Positions 51,283 through 62,407 of a stretch of 64,000 bases of DNA are shown here, in pieces; the first letter of the stretch is position 1, and every line of letters begins with the position of its first letter. The DNA is from Atrina japonica (taxonomy: Eukaryota > Mollusca > Bivalvia > Pterioida > Pinnidae). The position numbers and the translations under genes were made by a program. The notes under the pieces are model-generated. The model was not told where the DNA came from and made no database searches. It saw only the letters and a list, made by a program, of their open reading frames with translations. The stretch lies in assembly GCA_030159075.1 (NCBI GenBank), contig BROG01000393.1, positions 372,001 through 436,000 of the forward strand, in the 5' to 3' direction.

Positions 51283-51326
51283 GCTCAAGACGATCGTTTC
51301 TGTCAATTAGACTTCATCAGTTGAAC
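51283..51326 (-). ncRNA. Hammerhead ribozyme motif, retrozyme unit 1
   Basis: The minus strand reads stem I 5' arm GUUCAA, core CUGAUGA, a small stem-loop (GUC/GAC), GAAAC, a very short stem III (ACGAUCGU) ending in the GUC cleavage triplet, then the stem I 3' arm UUGAGC. Core residues are intact and stem I pairs fully with one G-U wobble. Such short stem III forms are known from retroelement-borne hammerheads, which often work as dimers. The predicted cut lies between 51289 and 51288. Weak point: the first pair of stem II is A-A rather than G-C. Confidence 0.7.
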
Positions 51327-51638
51327 TCCAATTTTAAATATTATAAATTTTCTAAAGTGATAGCACATCAGACAAATCAAAAAAATAAATCTAAACGTAT
51401 ATAATCAAATCAAGTCTAGGAGTAACCACTGTAAAAAGATGGGCTATCCTAGCTTTAGAACAATTTAGAAATTTAAAAAAAAAAAAAGTGCCAAATAGTA
51501 CTTCAGTATAAGATTATCAGCTGGTACCGAAATACAAGGTGCTAGGTTTATGTATACCCTCGGGGACTCAATTGGTCCACCAGCAGTGGCAACGACCTAG
51601 TGGTTATAATATTATAAACATAATACCAAAGTTATGAT

Positions 51639-51682
51639 GGTCAAGATGATCGTTTCTGTCAATAAGACTTCATAGGATGAGC
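51639..51682 (-). ncRNA. Degenerate hammerhead motif, retrozyme unit 2
   Basis: Position matches unit 1, but the core is CCTATGA instead of CTGATGA, the cleavage triplet is AUC, and the stem I arms no longer pair well. It is probably inactive. Confidence 0.6.
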
Positions 51683-52289
51683 TCCAATTTTATGTAGATT
51701 TTCTAAAGTGAAAGTGTTATCAGACAAGGCCAAATAATAAATCTAAACGTCTAAGAGTAACCACTGTAAAAAGATGGGATATCCTAGTTTTAGAAGAATT
51801 TACAAATTTAAATGTGCTATTAGTGCCAAATAGTACTTTAGTATAAGATTATCAGCTGGTACCGAAATACCAGGTACTAGGTTTATGTATACCCTGGGGG
51901 ACTCAAACGGTCCACCAGCAGTGGCAACGACCTAGTGGTTATAAATATTAATTACGGATGAGGTAACGTAATTATTTTGTCATCAAATTTTCTTCGTGTA
52001 TCACTTACTCACGAAGCTGTATCCAGGTGATTCAAATTCAAGTACGTTTCGCCATGAACAGGTTATGTCTGTTCTCAGACAACCAAGATTTTAATTTTTA
52101 CCATACTTTCATAAGAATTTAAAAATAGATCTGCGCACTCCGTGTTTCCCGCGATTAATTAAATAATTAATTGGTATAGAAAATACGACGAAATAATTTA
52201 TCAGAAGATTTCTAAGTATTGTGAAATGCTTACGGAAAATATTAATTATAAACATTACTCCTCGGAATGGAACTTTAAATCCCCTGCTT

Positions 52290-52500
52290 ACATTGATATG
52301 AGTTTCATGGTCGATACGGGATTCTTTTTAAACAAAAAGTCCCCCTCTCAGGAATGTTATATAGTATTCTGGAGCACGCCAATCATACCTAAAACAAACT
52401 GATGAAATTTTCACCGAACTCGAGGTTTCCATGTAATAACTGCGACGGGTGTGGGATGCAAACAGAGGACACGGACTCCTTTCAGACGCCCTCTGTATGT
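52290..52500 (+). mobile_element. Type-II RT element 3' fragment
   Basis: Contains TTCATGGTCGATACGGGATT, CCCCCTCTCAGGAATGTTAT and the CGACGGGTGTGGGATGCAAA relic. Confidence 0.6.
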
Positions 52501-52904
52501 TACAGTATGTTTCTTCTGGAACAGTAAAGTTTGTATTTACTTTGATTTGACAAAATGTAAAAATAGATGAAATAGATTGATTTGAACATGAAATATGCAT
52601 AACATACAAGTACTGCTCTTTAGATAGGACACAAAGTTCCTACATATATGAAAAGTATACAGTAAAAATTGACTTAGCCAGTTTGTCTATTGACAGAGAA
52701 ACTCAAAACCCGAACATATATTGTAAAATTGACATAAAATTTGGTAGCCTGATATGAAAATTTACACAGCGTCAGGTGGTCAAGTTCTATCCAATTACAT
52801 TTTATCAATACCATATGACGTGTGACGTCATTTTAACTATAACCGGTGACGTGTTCAATGAATAACCCATATTGGGACGTAAAACAAGAACAGTGTAGCA
52901 CATT

Positions 52905-53045
52905 TTGCGGCGGGTGTGTCCAGTCAATCGGGGATGCTTATTCCTCCATGATCAATAACACAATAAGTGTAGTACATTTTGCAGAGGGTGTGTCCAATCA
53001 ACAGGGGATGTTTACTCTTCCGTGGTCAATAAAACAAGAGGGTAA
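52905..53045 (+). mobile_element. Type-I RT element 3' end fragments, two in tandem
   Basis: Two short direct copies of the GCGGGTGTGTCCAGTCAATC ... GGGATGCTTATTCC segment. Confidence 0.5.
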
Positions 53046-53769
53046 CAAGTTGGTAAGTATATAAAAGTCATTAAGCGTATTAACTGTATTACATTGCTGT
53101 AACCATTAAAGTCAATAGTATGGGTCACCTGATTAAACAAAATTAGGTTGACCCGTTGTTTCGTATCATCATTATTTTCACAACTTGTACGACATTTATA
53201 ACTCTCATTATTGTCTTTGTGACAGCTGTTGTAAATATCTTCATATTATGGAATGTTTTCCTATTTTATCATATCCAAACCATTTGAAATATTCCAGTGT
53301 TTATTGTATGTACTTTCCCATGGCAGTCGTACCAGACAGTTATAGGACTTTAATCCCTGTACCTACGTGCACATAGGTAAATTTGAATGGAAATGAATAA
53401 GAATTATCCAGCCAGTATTGAGCTATGTTGAAATCATTTTAAATTACAAAAATATTAAAATGTAGTGAAATGTATGTACTGAGTGAATCCGTAAGGCATC
53501 GCTCGAGGATCGTAGTCCTACAATCAGCTTGAATAACACACCATAATCTCAGAATCTTAGTCGAAGAAGTTGTGACACCGTTTTCTACAATCAGTGAAGA
53601 TGACTTACAGAACTATACACAAGACTATTACAGCAGATACTCTAGATAAAGCGTAGATAACGTATAGTTAACGGGATGTATTCTACTCTACAGCACTCGA
53701 TCCCGTCTCTAGATGTATATAGGTCTATACAATTACACTATTAATCAGCTGTGTGTTGAAATTCTAAAA
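53046..53769. other. Intergenic, nothing recognised
   Basis: Short plus frames only, without features. Confidence 0.5.
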
Positions 53770-53915
53770 ATCCCAGATATCAAAGCATCATTCCACAGAA
53801 TTTCCAAGATAGATACACATATCTGGTAAGAAATCGGACAAACCCGGGTCTCTGGAAATCAAGAGGTGGGATCAGGTGCCATGGAGGAGTAAGCATCCCC
53901 TGTTGAAACTGTGAG
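53770..53915 (-). mobile_element. Type-I RT element 3' end
   Basis: Diverged but continuous from CCCAGATATCAAAGCATCAT to GTAAGCATCCCCTGTTGA. Confidence 0.7.
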
Positions 53916-54036
53916 CCTTGTGTATTTTTACTTCCATCAGCAAATTACAAACAATATATCTATGAATACATTATTATTAATTTGATTTCGTTAAAACACT
54001 TTACAGGAAAATAATATGACGAAGAATAATCGACAA

Positions 54037-54145
54037 ACAAAAAGAATACAGAAAACAAAAACAAAAAGAATACAGAAAACAAAAACAAAAAGAATGCAGA
54101 AAACAAAAACAAAAAGAATACAGAACACAAAAACAAAACATCGTT
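54037..54145. repeat. 24-bp A-rich tandem repeat, about four copies
   Basis: Unit AAAAAGAATACAGAAAACAA + AAAC. It produces a spurious Phe-rich open frame on the minus strand. Confidence 0.85.
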
Positions 54146-54204
54146 ATGAATATTGATAAGATTTTGTACAATAACATCAAACAATGCATATTGTTTGCTT
54201 TATT

Positions 54205-54360
54205 TTATGAGTGACTGGTCGACAGGGGATGCTTACTCCTCCATGGCACCTGATCCCACCTCTTGATTTCAAGAGGTCCGTGTTTGTCCATTTTTACTAG
54301 ATTTGTACTTATATCCTGGACACCCATGTGATTTATACCTTGGTATATGAAACTTTTATA
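54205..54360 (+). mobile_element. Type-I RT element 3' end
   Basis: Starts at GACTGGTCGACAGGGGATGC and ends at CCTTGGTATATGAAACTTTT. Opposite orientation to the copy at 53770. Confidence 0.75.
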
Positions 54361-55199
54361 CCTAGCTAAATGTGGCAGTATTTAATAATATCTGTTTACC
54401 TATGTTAAAATACCAATGTCTAAAACGAATGATTTAAAATGTGTGTAGTGTAAGCTGGTTAATGAAAGAAAAATACAGGAGGGTCCGAAGTGAAAGTAAA
54501 ACATGATACTACACTTCATTTATCATAATTGGTAGATATACAGTAACTAATAAAAACATACCAAAGTCTTAAAATCACATTCCGGGAGAAGTAATTGTAA
54601 TATTTGACTTTTATTTAGAAAACCATTCCTAACAGAAGAAAATTCCCAATTTCAAAAACGTCGCCGTATTAATAGGGTTCTTAACGAAAGTCATTGGAAA
54701 GCTGAAATTTCCTTCGGGAAAAATCGTGACATTCCATACAAACAAACCTTACTACGTTACAGATAACTGATTGGCTGACAATTTGAAGAGTAGTAAGGAA
54801 CGTCACATGCTTTGACCGCTTTACCATCAGCCTATCATTGACAGTATCAAATTTTCTTACGGGTATGCTATGGAGTCAGGACAATGTGTACACAAAAGTG
54901 TGTTCCTCGATTTCACGTCTCAGTTATTTGCAGTCATGTTATGATGCCGACGGATTAATGAAAATACCGTATAACGGGTAATTTATTTGCGATTTGACCC
55001 TTCAAAGGTAGCATTTTAATCTTTGTGTTTTCAATTTTTGCGATTCAATTCAAATGCAAAATAAAAAATAAAAAAAGGATACGTACTTCTGTTCATGTTT
55101 CAAATTTATTTCAATATTCTTTTCAAAAAAACATTTCCTGTGCGGGCTCGGTCACTCCGTCTCCATGATTTCAGACAAATGTATACCTCTTGGTGACAT
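54361..55199. other. Intergenic, nothing recognised
   Basis: AT-rich, no repeats I can name. Confidence 0.5.
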
Positions 55200-55570
55200 A
55201 CAATCAATCAATCGGAGTTGATTTAACGTGCGATGTGACTACTCAAAGCCCTTGCCACACGCCGGTGCTACCCCGGTAGCTCCGGAGAGGCTCATTGTGT
55301 TTAACGTGCAACCAAGATGGTATTTGTTACACGTGCTAGCCCCTACGGAGTAGGTTTGAGCTGAGGATCTGGTAGTGGCGTTGGCCGGTTTAGGGTCCTC
55401 TTCTCCCTGGGTTGGGGTAGGCCCTCGTCTCCCGGATGGAAGGGGCATTCTGGTAGATCACCGATCGGCTCCTGTGTGTCTTGTGGCTCTGGTCCGATGC
55501 CTGTGGAGACCCCGGGTCCGAGGTGGGGAGTGAGGCACAGCTGCTAAGTCACAACGGCTATAGAATTTTG
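55200..55570. repeat. GC-rich unidentified insertion, probably a repeat
   Basis: A GC-rich block of about 370 bases in AT-rich DNA, with CCCTTGCCACACGCCGGTGC and AGGTTTGAGCTGAGGATCTG. No long frame makes sense. The sharp composition change suggests a mobile element, but I do not recognise it. Confidence 0.4.
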
Positions 55571-56111
55571 AATTAAGAAGATTTACGGCCACCTAATTTT
55601 TTGACGAACAGTCTAAATAAGATGAAATGACAATATGATAGAAGAAGTGCATTAACCGAATGAAATAACCAAAGTGTTTAACGTGGAGTTGTCCATGCTC
55701 GCACGTCTGAATATCTATAAGAGGTAAACAGAATTATGTGCATGGTGACATTCATTCCGACAATAACCCTAAAGAGTATTTGGCAGTATTCCAACATTAA
55801 TCATCTTTATGTACTTAGAGATGGACATTTTAAATGAAAGTGACCCTGAGCGATGACCTATTGTGTGTCTAAAACTGGTCAGAGTAGTTGTCAAGTTTAT
55901 TTCCACAGCCGACAATAAACAGTGATTAAATCTGTTATGTCAGGTATCAAATTACAGTTACAGAGAAGGTGTATTAGGTAACGATACGTTAATTAGACAC
56001 AATACCTGGCACTCATAGAAATGTCAAACAAAATAACTTTAATTTGAGGCAGAATGTTGGCCTTATGTATGTCCCGTTCAACAAGATTTAAACGAAGCAA
56101 CATAGGCTAAT
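55571..56111. other. Intergenic, nothing recognised
   Basis: Between the GC-rich block and a retrozyme fragment. Confidence 0.5.
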
Positions 56112-56250
56112 ATCATATACATAATACCAAAGTTATAATGCTCAAGACGATCGTTTCTGTCAATTAGACTTCATCAGTTGAGCTCCGACTACAAATGCAT
56201 ACGTATTTTCTAAAGAGAAAGTTGTATCATACAAGGTCAAATAATAAATC
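56112..56250 (-). mobile_element. Partial retrozyme unit
   Basis: Matches the dimer unit from AATACCAAAGTTATAATGCTC through the hammerhead to about AATAATAAATC. It is then replaced by RT sequence at about 56250. Confidence 0.65.
56140..56183 (-). ncRNA. Hammerhead ribozyme motif, best-paired copy
   Basis: Stem I GCUCAA/UUGAGC is perfect. Core CUGAUGA, GAAAC and the GUC triplet are intact. The retrozyme fragment continues to about 56250 and then abuts a plus-strand RT copy. Confidence 0.7.
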
Positions 56251-56915
56251 AATTTTCATACATATGTCAATGCGATATATCCCAGCGAACTAGAAATTAA
56301 AGATACAACAGAATCAAGCACATACGCTTCATACTTAGACATTTTACTTACTATAGACAGAGAAGGGAAATTAACAACTAAGCTATACGACAAACGAGAC
56401 GGTTTCGGCTTTCCCATCGTAATTTTTTCAAATTTATGTAGTAATATCCCACAATCACCCGCATATGGAGTTTATATTTCACAAATTATACGATATGTCA
56501 GGCCGTGTTCAACATGTGAACATTTCATATACCGAGGTAAACTACTCACTGACAAATTATTGACTCATGGATATCGAAAACCGCGTTTAATGTCAATGTT
56601 GCGCAAATATTACGTTTGGTATAATAATCTTGTTTGCGATGTTTCACTGGGTGAAATGTTGAGTTACCTGTTCGATGGCTGTTGTTGAGACGTCTGTACC
56701 AATTATGACGAAGATTCGTTCCACACGTATTTCAGTCTGATTTAACTGTGGACTCATGGCGGGTGTGACTGGTAGCCAGGGGATGCTTACTTCTCCATTG
56801 CACCTGATCCCACCTCTTGATTTCAATAGGTCCGTGTTTGTCTATGTTTTTTACCAGATTTGTACCTATATCCTGGACATCCAAATGATTTATACTTTGG
56901 TATCTGAGATTTTTT
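56250..56915 (+). mobile_element. Type-I RT element, 5'-truncated copy with 3' end
   Basis: Reads LEIKDTTESSTYASYLDILL, then KLYDKRDGFGFPIV, SPAYGVYISQIIRYVRP and KLLTHGYRKPRLMSMLRKYY. The conserved 3' end (GGCGGGTGTGAC... to TTTGGTATCTGAGATTTTT) follows. The copy is broken by stops after the RT portion. Confidence 0.8.
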
Positions 56916-56929
56916 ATATTATTAAATGC

Positions 56930-57597
56930 CAAATTAATTCGGAAACTTATGAATGAAGTCTGCTTCGTATAAATAAAGAACAAGTCAACCAATAAAGGGA
57001 CACAATCGGTTCTCATAGGGATGCCGACGGTTTGTTGCAATACCTGGTTATCGGACATTACAAATGTATTGTCTATTTGAAATTCCAGCATTTTTTTTAG
57101 CAACTTCAATGTATTTATGTGTTGAATCAGTGATATTGGACGAAATTAGTATCATGATAACCAATGCCTAGGTACAATATATTTAAATTTTTGGGTACCA
57201 CTTTTAGTGAAAAACAGCTTTTGATGATGCTAAAATGTCACTCTTTGAATTTCCATCCGGAATTGTAGTGTAAAGAGTAGAAAAATATGCATTGTATGTA
57301 TTGTTACTATAGATTTAAGAAAAATGGTGCGTCTTTAAATTTTCTAAAAACTGTTTAGAATTTTTAAGTATCTATATCTAATTCACACCACTTCTGGAAT
57401 AAACAACTGTACAGTATTGCTGAAGTTTCTCCTTAGCAGCTGTCGGTATTTTGGTAAGATGTGAAAGATGTTTGATGGAACCTTTGCTCTATCCTGCTAT
57501 GTACCTTTGGTTTTGTGAAGATTAGGTTTCCAATATAAATATGTAATTCAGTATCACCTGTAGGTACATCAAACGAGCGTAATACTGATGTAAATGT
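56930..57597 (-). mobile_element. RT element copy, opposite orientation, heavily decayed
   Basis: The minus strand shows LRSFDVPTGDTELHIYIGN upstream and QQTVGIPMRTDCVPLLVDLF (RT motif B region) at about 56990-57060, with many stops. It abuts the plus-strand copy tail to tail. Confidence 0.7.
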
Positions 57598-57840
57598 TAT
57601 AAACATAATACCAAAGTTATATAGCTCAAGACGATCGTTTCTGTCAATTAGACTTCATCAGTTAAGCTCCAATTTCAAAAAGATTTTCTAAAGGGAAAAT
57701 GGTATCGTACAAGGCGAAATAATAAATCTGAATGCATAGACAAATCCGTTAGAGTAACCACTGTAAAATTATTACTATCTTAGCTATTGGGTTTTGAAGA
57801 ATTTCGTCCTTTGAAAGTGGGCTAGTGGGCTACGTATGTA
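57597..57840 (-). mobile_element. Partial retrozyme unit
   Basis: Shares the hammerhead segment and the following AGAGTAACCACTGTAAAA block with the dimer at 51254, then decays. It lies directly against the end of a minus-strand RT copy. Confidence 0.65.
57624..57667 (-). ncRNA. Hammerhead ribozyme motif
   Basis: Same core as the copies at 51283 and 56140. Stem I is GCUUAA/UUGAGC with a G-U wobble. It belongs to a retrozyme-type unit from about 57597 to 57840. Confidence 0.7.
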
Positions 57841-58434
57841 TGAACGAAATGAATAATCAAGAAAAAACAGAAATGTTCCATAGATTTGAAATAGTGAGAG
57901 TTTTTCAAGTTAACGGAAATTCATCGCATTGAAAAACATGACAAGTAGATCAGCGAAACAATTTAATTCAGTATTTCAAAAAACAAGAGCATAGCTGTAA
58001 TACAGTACTGTGATAGAAATCTAAAGATCAATGTCAATCTAATAGTTTTTGTGTAAAAATAATTAAGCATTATTACAAGGCTGTGGTCACGTATATGACA
58101 GTGATTAACTGTTATACAACGTTTATCAAGATATAATGAAGTACTGTTATTTAGGGGAATTAGATATTGATATATCTAGGTAATTAAGCGTTTTATGTAA
58201 AGGTATTGTGGTATAGTATGATAGATATCATAACTGGCGGAGATTCTCCATTTAGCCTTACACCTGAAGTCACCAAACTCAAACTTCGAGCTCAACTGAC
58301 AGCAATATAACAAATAACAACCATCAGCAGATTCAGGAGAAAATATATAGATATGTGTGGAAAGTCAGAATTAGCATGGAGTTACATGGAGGAGTAAGTA
58401 TATCCCAGAGTCAAATTGAAATGAAATAAGTGAA
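57841..58434. other. Intergenic; small RT 3' remnant at its end
   Basis: GGAGTTACATGGAGGAGTAA at about 58378 resembles the type-I RT 3' end (minus orientation). Otherwise nothing. Confidence 0.45.
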
Positions 58435-58765
58435 ATACACACACCCACACCCCCACACACAACACATACAGGCACACACACATACACACACCCACAACCA
58501 CACACACACACATACACACATCACACACACTCAAACACAACACACACACACTCACACTCAGACACACAACACACAAACACACACTCACATACATACACAG
58601 AGAGACAGAGAGAGTGAGAGACACACACACGCACACACTAACACACACACACACTAACAAAAACACACTCACAGACACAGAGAGAGACACATACACACAT
58701 ACAAACACACGCACACACAAACACACACACCTAGACACACAAAAACACAGAGACACACACAGATA
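58435..58765. repeat. CA/GT microsatellite with variants, about 330 bp
   Basis: Long CACACA-rich tract with interspersed CATACA and GAGAGACA. Open frames over it are artefacts. Confidence 0.95.
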
Positions 58766-59039
58766 TATATGTATATATATACTGTGAATAAGTTGAAATT
58801 ATTTCTTATTTGAAAGTACCTTTAGAAATACCATAAATAGTTTGAGCACCATGCTCCAGGCTTTTTTCATCAGTACACTTTATGTATTAATGTGAATGAA
58901 AATATGTCACCTATGTATTAACATACAAGTGTGACAATCAATCATAAAGTCATTCATGTTTATTGCTAACTTTGATTCTGAATTGCTGTACTGTCTTCGT
59001 TGTAATTTTTAATTTTCAGATCAATAGTTCTGTGTTTTG

Positions 59040-59880
59040 TTGTATATGCGTCGTTGTATTTTTGGTATTTCTGATTTCACTATACGTCGTTGTATTTTTG
59101 GTATTTCTGATTTCACTATACATCGTTGTATTTTTGGTATTTCTGATTTCACTACACGTCGTTGTATTTTTGCTATTTCTGATTTCACTGTACGTCGTTG
59201 TATTTTTGCTATTTCCGATTTCACTGTACGTCGTTGTATTTTGGGTATTTCTGATTTCACTATACTTCGTTGTATTTTGGGTATTTCTGATTTCACTAAA
59301 CGTCGTATTTTTTGGTATTTCTGATTTCACTGTACGTCGTTGTATTTTTGGTATTTCTGATTTCACAACACGTTGTTGTATTTTTGATATTTCTGATTTC
59401 ACAACACGTCGTTGTATTTTTGATATTTCTGATTTCACTGTACGTCGTTGTATTTGTGGTATTTCTGATTTCACTATACGTCGTTCTATTTTGGCTATTT
59501 CTGATTTCACTATATGTTGTTGTACTTTTGGTATTTCTGATTTCACTGTACGTCGTTGTATTTTTGGTATTTCTGATTTCACTATACGTCGTTTTATTTT
59601 GCCTATTTCTGATTTCACTATATGTCGTTGTATTTTTGCTATTTCTGATTTCACTATACATCGATTTATTTTCGGTATTTCTGATTTCACTATACGTCGT
59701 TGTATTTTTGGTATTTCTGATTTCAATATAGTATTTTCGCTATTTCTGATTTCACTATACGTTGTTGTGTTTTTTGATATATCTGATTTCACTGTACGTT
59801 GTTGTATTTTTGCTATTTCTGATTTCACTGTACGTCATTGTATTTTTGGTATTTCTGATTTCACTATTTATCATTTCGTT
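59040..59880. repeat. 36-bp minisatellite, about 23 copies
   Basis: The unit is approximately CGTCGTTGTATTTTTGGTAT + TTCTGATTTCACTATA. Because the unit is a multiple of three and lacks stops in several frames, it produces long open frames on both strands (up to about 309 codons), none with any other gene sign. Confidence 0.9.
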
Positions 59881-60616
59881 ATTGACATATAGAGTTATAA
59901 CTGTGTGTTATCTTTTTAATAGTTTTTGTATTCCACTCCACGACGAAAATTCTAGAGTTCCATGTGACAATGATCATAATTATGTTGTAATTATAATTAT
60001 ATAGTTATGTAGTTATGTTATAGTTATGATCATGAATTTGCATTAATCATAATCATGGTTACGTTGTACGTTGTTTTTATAATAATGATTACGTAGTCAT
60101 TATAATCATGAGTACGTCGTCATACATGTAATCATGATTATGTAGTAGTTATAATCATGATTACGTATTCATATCACGATTTTGTAGTTATTATATCATG
60201 TTATCCAATGTTACTGGTTGATTCTGTTATTTAATTTCTACTATTTAATTTAATTTTATTTATCTAAAGATCGGATATAACGAAATCTTAGAACGAAATG
60301 GCGTACTAGCATGTTATAAGATATTGTTTAATGTTTAGTTAACAGGTATTTTTAAGTATTCTTTTGTAAAGGATTGGCAGTTGCTTGTTATTTTCACTTA
60401 GATCTAGTTCGATTCACTCGTTGATAGTCGAGCTTAGTTTTTATTTTTAATTGGTTTTGTCCTGATGAAGGGATAGGTCGTCCCGAAAACTTGACATTTA
60501 TCCGAGTCGTTAGTCATTTTAGTGCTTTATATATATATATATTCTTTGTTTAGGGTCCGTCGGCATATATCCTAAAGGGATCATTCGGCTATTCCGCTGT
60601 TGTTTGTTTTAGGTTG

Positions 60617-60618
<2 letters not shown>
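59881..60618. other. Intergenic with degenerate TAATCATGATTACG repeats
   Basis: 59960-60200 holds loose repeats of TAATCATGATTACGTAGT. A CCTGATGAAGGGATAGGTCG word at about 60461 is discussed in the findings. Confidence 0.5.
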
Positions 60619-60708
<90 letters not shown>

Positions 60709-60749
60709 ACATAATACCAAAGTTATAATGCTCAATATAATATGTTATA

Positions 60750-60829
<80 letters not shown>
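60619..60829. repeat. Two TA microsatellites flanking a retrozyme fragment
   Basis: TA arrays at 60619-60702 and 60755-60829. Confidence 0.95.
60701..60735 (-). mobile_element. Retrozyme fragment ending at the predicted cleavage site, between two TA arrays
   Basis: Matches TATTATAAACATAATACCAA and on through GCTCAA, then stops exactly where the ribozyme would cut. It is embedded between TA microsatellites at 60619-60700 and 60755-60829. Confidence 0.55.
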
Positions 60830-60831
<2 letters not shown>

Positions 60832-61255
60832 TGTCTTATCCATTGATCATTCGGGTTTTCCGTTTATTTTAGGTTAGGTAGATATAGGTCACATCTTATC
60901 CAGGAATCATTGACTTTTCCGTTTGCTTTGGGTTGGGTAGATATAGATGATCTTATCCAGGGATCATTCGGCGTTTCCGTTTGCTATAGGTTGAGTAGGT
61001 ATAGATAATGTCTTATCCCGGGATCATTCGAATTTTCCCTTTGCTTAAGGTTGGGAAGGTATAGAACATGTATTATCCAGGGATCATTTTGTTTATTTTA
61101 GGTTTGCAGTTCTAAATAATGTCTTATCCAGGGATCATTTTGTTTATTTTAGGTTTGCAGTTCTAAATAATGTCTTATCCAGGGATCATTTTGTTTATTT
61201 TAGGTTTGCAATTATAAATAATGTCTTATACAGGGATCATCGTCTATTTTCATTT
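60830..61255. repeat. Degenerate minisatellite, about 57-65 bp unit
   Basis: Repeats of CTTATCCAGGGATCATT followed by GTTTATTTTAGGTTT-like sequence. The last three units (61070-61230) are nearly identical and earlier ones diverged. Confidence 0.8.
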
Positions 61256-62407
61256 GTGTTTTTTTGGTTGATATCATAGTTATTAGATTGTCGATTTTTT
61301 AGTTTTGTTTTGTTTTAGATGAGTTGGTATAGATCAAAGCTTATATACAGGTCATCAAACGGTATTACAGCGTTACGTTTTTTTTATTTTCAAAATCTAT
61401 TTTTCAAGGTATAAAGAAAAATAACGAATTTTGTATAATAGTATTGTTTATTGTTTATTACGTTTTTAGAAATAAAAAACATTAATTAAAATAGAAGACA
61501 CTATTGGATATGATGTCATGTGACGCGTATTTAATTGTGACACAGCCAATAAATATGATTTGAAATAAATAATTCATTATAGATTTAGAATAAATTTTAA
61601 TTACAAAGAGCATAAGTAAATTGAACAGTAAGAAATCACCATTGTCATAAAATGAATGCATATTGTTTTATTTTGGCAAATATATCTCGGTGAACCGAGG
61701 TCAGCTTAGAAGAGTGCGTAATTAGTGGAAATATGGAATCAAAAGAATAATTAGTACGTGACATTACGTAATAATTAATTTTGAAAATTTTATACTGTAT
61801 TTAAATGAAGTCCCCTATTGAGCTACGGACCTGTCAACAGTCATTTACGACACCAAACATCGTGACAAAGATGTCATTATATCATTCTGATTTATTACAG
61901 TTTATTGTGAATTAAGTTTAAAAGTGGTTTCCGATTTTAAGATCATGACTAGATTAGAGGGTCTTAAACAGAATAGATGGTTAAGATCTGGGTTGAAAAA
62001 ATCAATTATATAAACCGTGTTAAATCGATTTTGAATAAGTGTTCATTTACTTATATCGAATTGGATAACAAACCCCTCTGAGAGCCCCCTGAACCGATGT
62101 CATTTCATTGCATATTAATGTATTATGTTATACATCGTCGTGTCTATTGAAAATCTCTAATTTATTTCGAAGAGAAGGGAGGAGGGTCAAAATAATTTCC
62201 CTGAATTTCACAAACAAAGACAAAGTGAAGTTTGTGTAGTCTGGGCGATTGTTGGCATTCGACGGTGATTTGAAAAATATATCGAATACAGTACCATAAA
62301 GGGTGATTAATAATCAACAATTGATTAATTTATAAATTTATTTAAGTTATTTTTCGTATTTTTCATATTTTCGACAATTTCTGACGAAAAGTAACGTTTC
62401 GTTAAAC
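61256..62407. other. 5' flank of the second LPMO-like gene
   Basis: AT-rich, no coding sign. It should contain that gene's promoter, but no clear core element is visible. Confidence 0.4.

Larger units (their letters stand above)
51254..51950 (-). mobile_element. Tandem dimer of a hammerhead retrozyme-like element (period about 356 bp)
   Basis: Two direct units (about 51254-51609 and 51610-51950) share most of their length, including ATCAGCTGGTACCGAAATAC and GGCAACGACCTAGTGGTTAT, and each holds one hammerhead at the same position. A tandem array of noncoding units, each with a self-cleaving motif, is the known layout of metazoan retrozymes, which give small circular RNAs. No protein is encoded. 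Confidence 0.7.

Noticed and set aside
58382..58756. Cys/Val-rich 124-codon minus-strand frame and His/Thr-rich plus frame
   Set aside because: Translation of the CA microsatellite.
60581..60877. Tyr-Ile repeat frames on both strands
   Set aside because: Translation of TA microsatellites.
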